Below are positions 63,938-64,000 of a DNA stretch of 64,000 nt, piece after piece. The position numbers and the translations under genes are program-made. Every line of letters starts with the position of its first letter. The first letter of the stretch is position 1. The stretch covers positions 682,001 to 746,000 of the forward strand of contig NZ_JAETXM010000001.1 in the NCBI RefSeq assembly GCF_024494465.1, read 5' to 3'. The DNA comes from Bacillus sp. V3B. GTDB lineage: Bacteria; Bacillota; Bacilli; Bacillales; Cytobacillaceae. A model generated the notes under the pieces. That model was given only the letters and a program-made list of their open reading frames with translations. It had not been told where the DNA came from and made no database searches.

Positions 63938-64000
63938 GTGATAAAAGTATCCCGTTTAAACGGAAAATCATTTATAATTAATGCGTTGTACATAGAGACT
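63938..64000 (+). CDS. swrD: Flagellar protein FlbD/SwrD, N-terminal part
   Basis: The last 21 codons of the window, from GTG 63938, encode MIKVSRLNGKSFIINALYIE and T, matching the start of FlbD/SwrD (YlzI), a small protein (about 70 residues) that in B. subtilis raises flagellar motor power for swarming. The gene leaves the window on the right. There is no ribosome site right before the GTG; the nearest is before the hairpin. Confidence 0.85.
   Translation, partial: MIKVSRLNGKSFIINALYIET

Overview
The window is a chromosomal segment of an endospore-forming, flagellated Bacillaceae bacterium (low-GC Firmicute). Gene order follows the Bacillus subtilis yloB-to-fla/che backbone almost gene for gene. 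The complete 26-residue SpoVM peptide, RemA, CodY, FapR, PrkC/PrpC and an N-terminal-serine HslV (CodW type) all point to this group. Nearly every gene lies on the + strand; the only clear - strand gene is rpmB. I see no prophage, CRISPR array, rRNA, tRNA or intact insertion sequence.

Layout. 1-16 kb: tail of a Ca2+ P-type ATPase, then yloC-remA-gmk-rpoZ, coaBC-priA, def-fmt-rsmB, the prpC-prkC phosphatase/kinase pair, rsgA-rpe, thiN and spoVM, with rpmB convergent. 16-32 kb: yloU-yloV, sdaAB-sdaAA-recG, the FapR-controlled fapR-plsX-fabD-fabG-acpP lipid cluster, rnc-smc-ftsY. 32-41 kb: ylxM-ffh, rpsP-khpA-ylqD-rimM-trmD, rplS, lepB-rbgA, rnhB and the ylqG-ylqH pair (FliK-like and FlhB-C-like). 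41-53 kb: sucCD behind a perfect cre box, dprA, topA, trmFO, xerC-hslV-hslU-codY. 53-64 kb: the first part of the fla/che operon (flgB-flgC-fliE-fliF-fliG-fliH-fliI-fliJ-ylxF-fliK-flgD-TIGR02530-type gene-flgE), ending inside swrD/flbD.

How the genes work together. The left two thirds are growth functions: ribosome maturation (RimM, TrmD, RsgA, RbgA, RsmB, Def, Fmt), secretion (Ffh, FtsY, LepB), phospholipid and fatty acid synthesis, chromosome biology (PriA, RecG, SMC, TopA, XerC, RNase HII) and nutrient or growth signalling (PrkC/PrpC, CodY). The right third builds the flagellar basal body, MS ring, switch, export ATPase complex and hook scaffold.

No wholly novel multi-gene system is visible; this is conserved core. 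The points most worth a second look are small. There is an apparent in-frame deletion scar of rlmN between rsmB and prpC. A 132-bp MITE-like element with terminal inverted repeats and an 8-bp target duplication lies downstream of khpA. A dispersed intergenic repeat family has at least four members, one with an exact 42-bp direct repeat. A strong hairpin sits between the Shine-Dalgarno and the start codon of swrD. The FliK-like/FlhB-C-like pair lies far from the flagellar operon. CodY-, CcpA- and FapR-type operators are also present. All assignments rest on reading the sequence; no database search was run.
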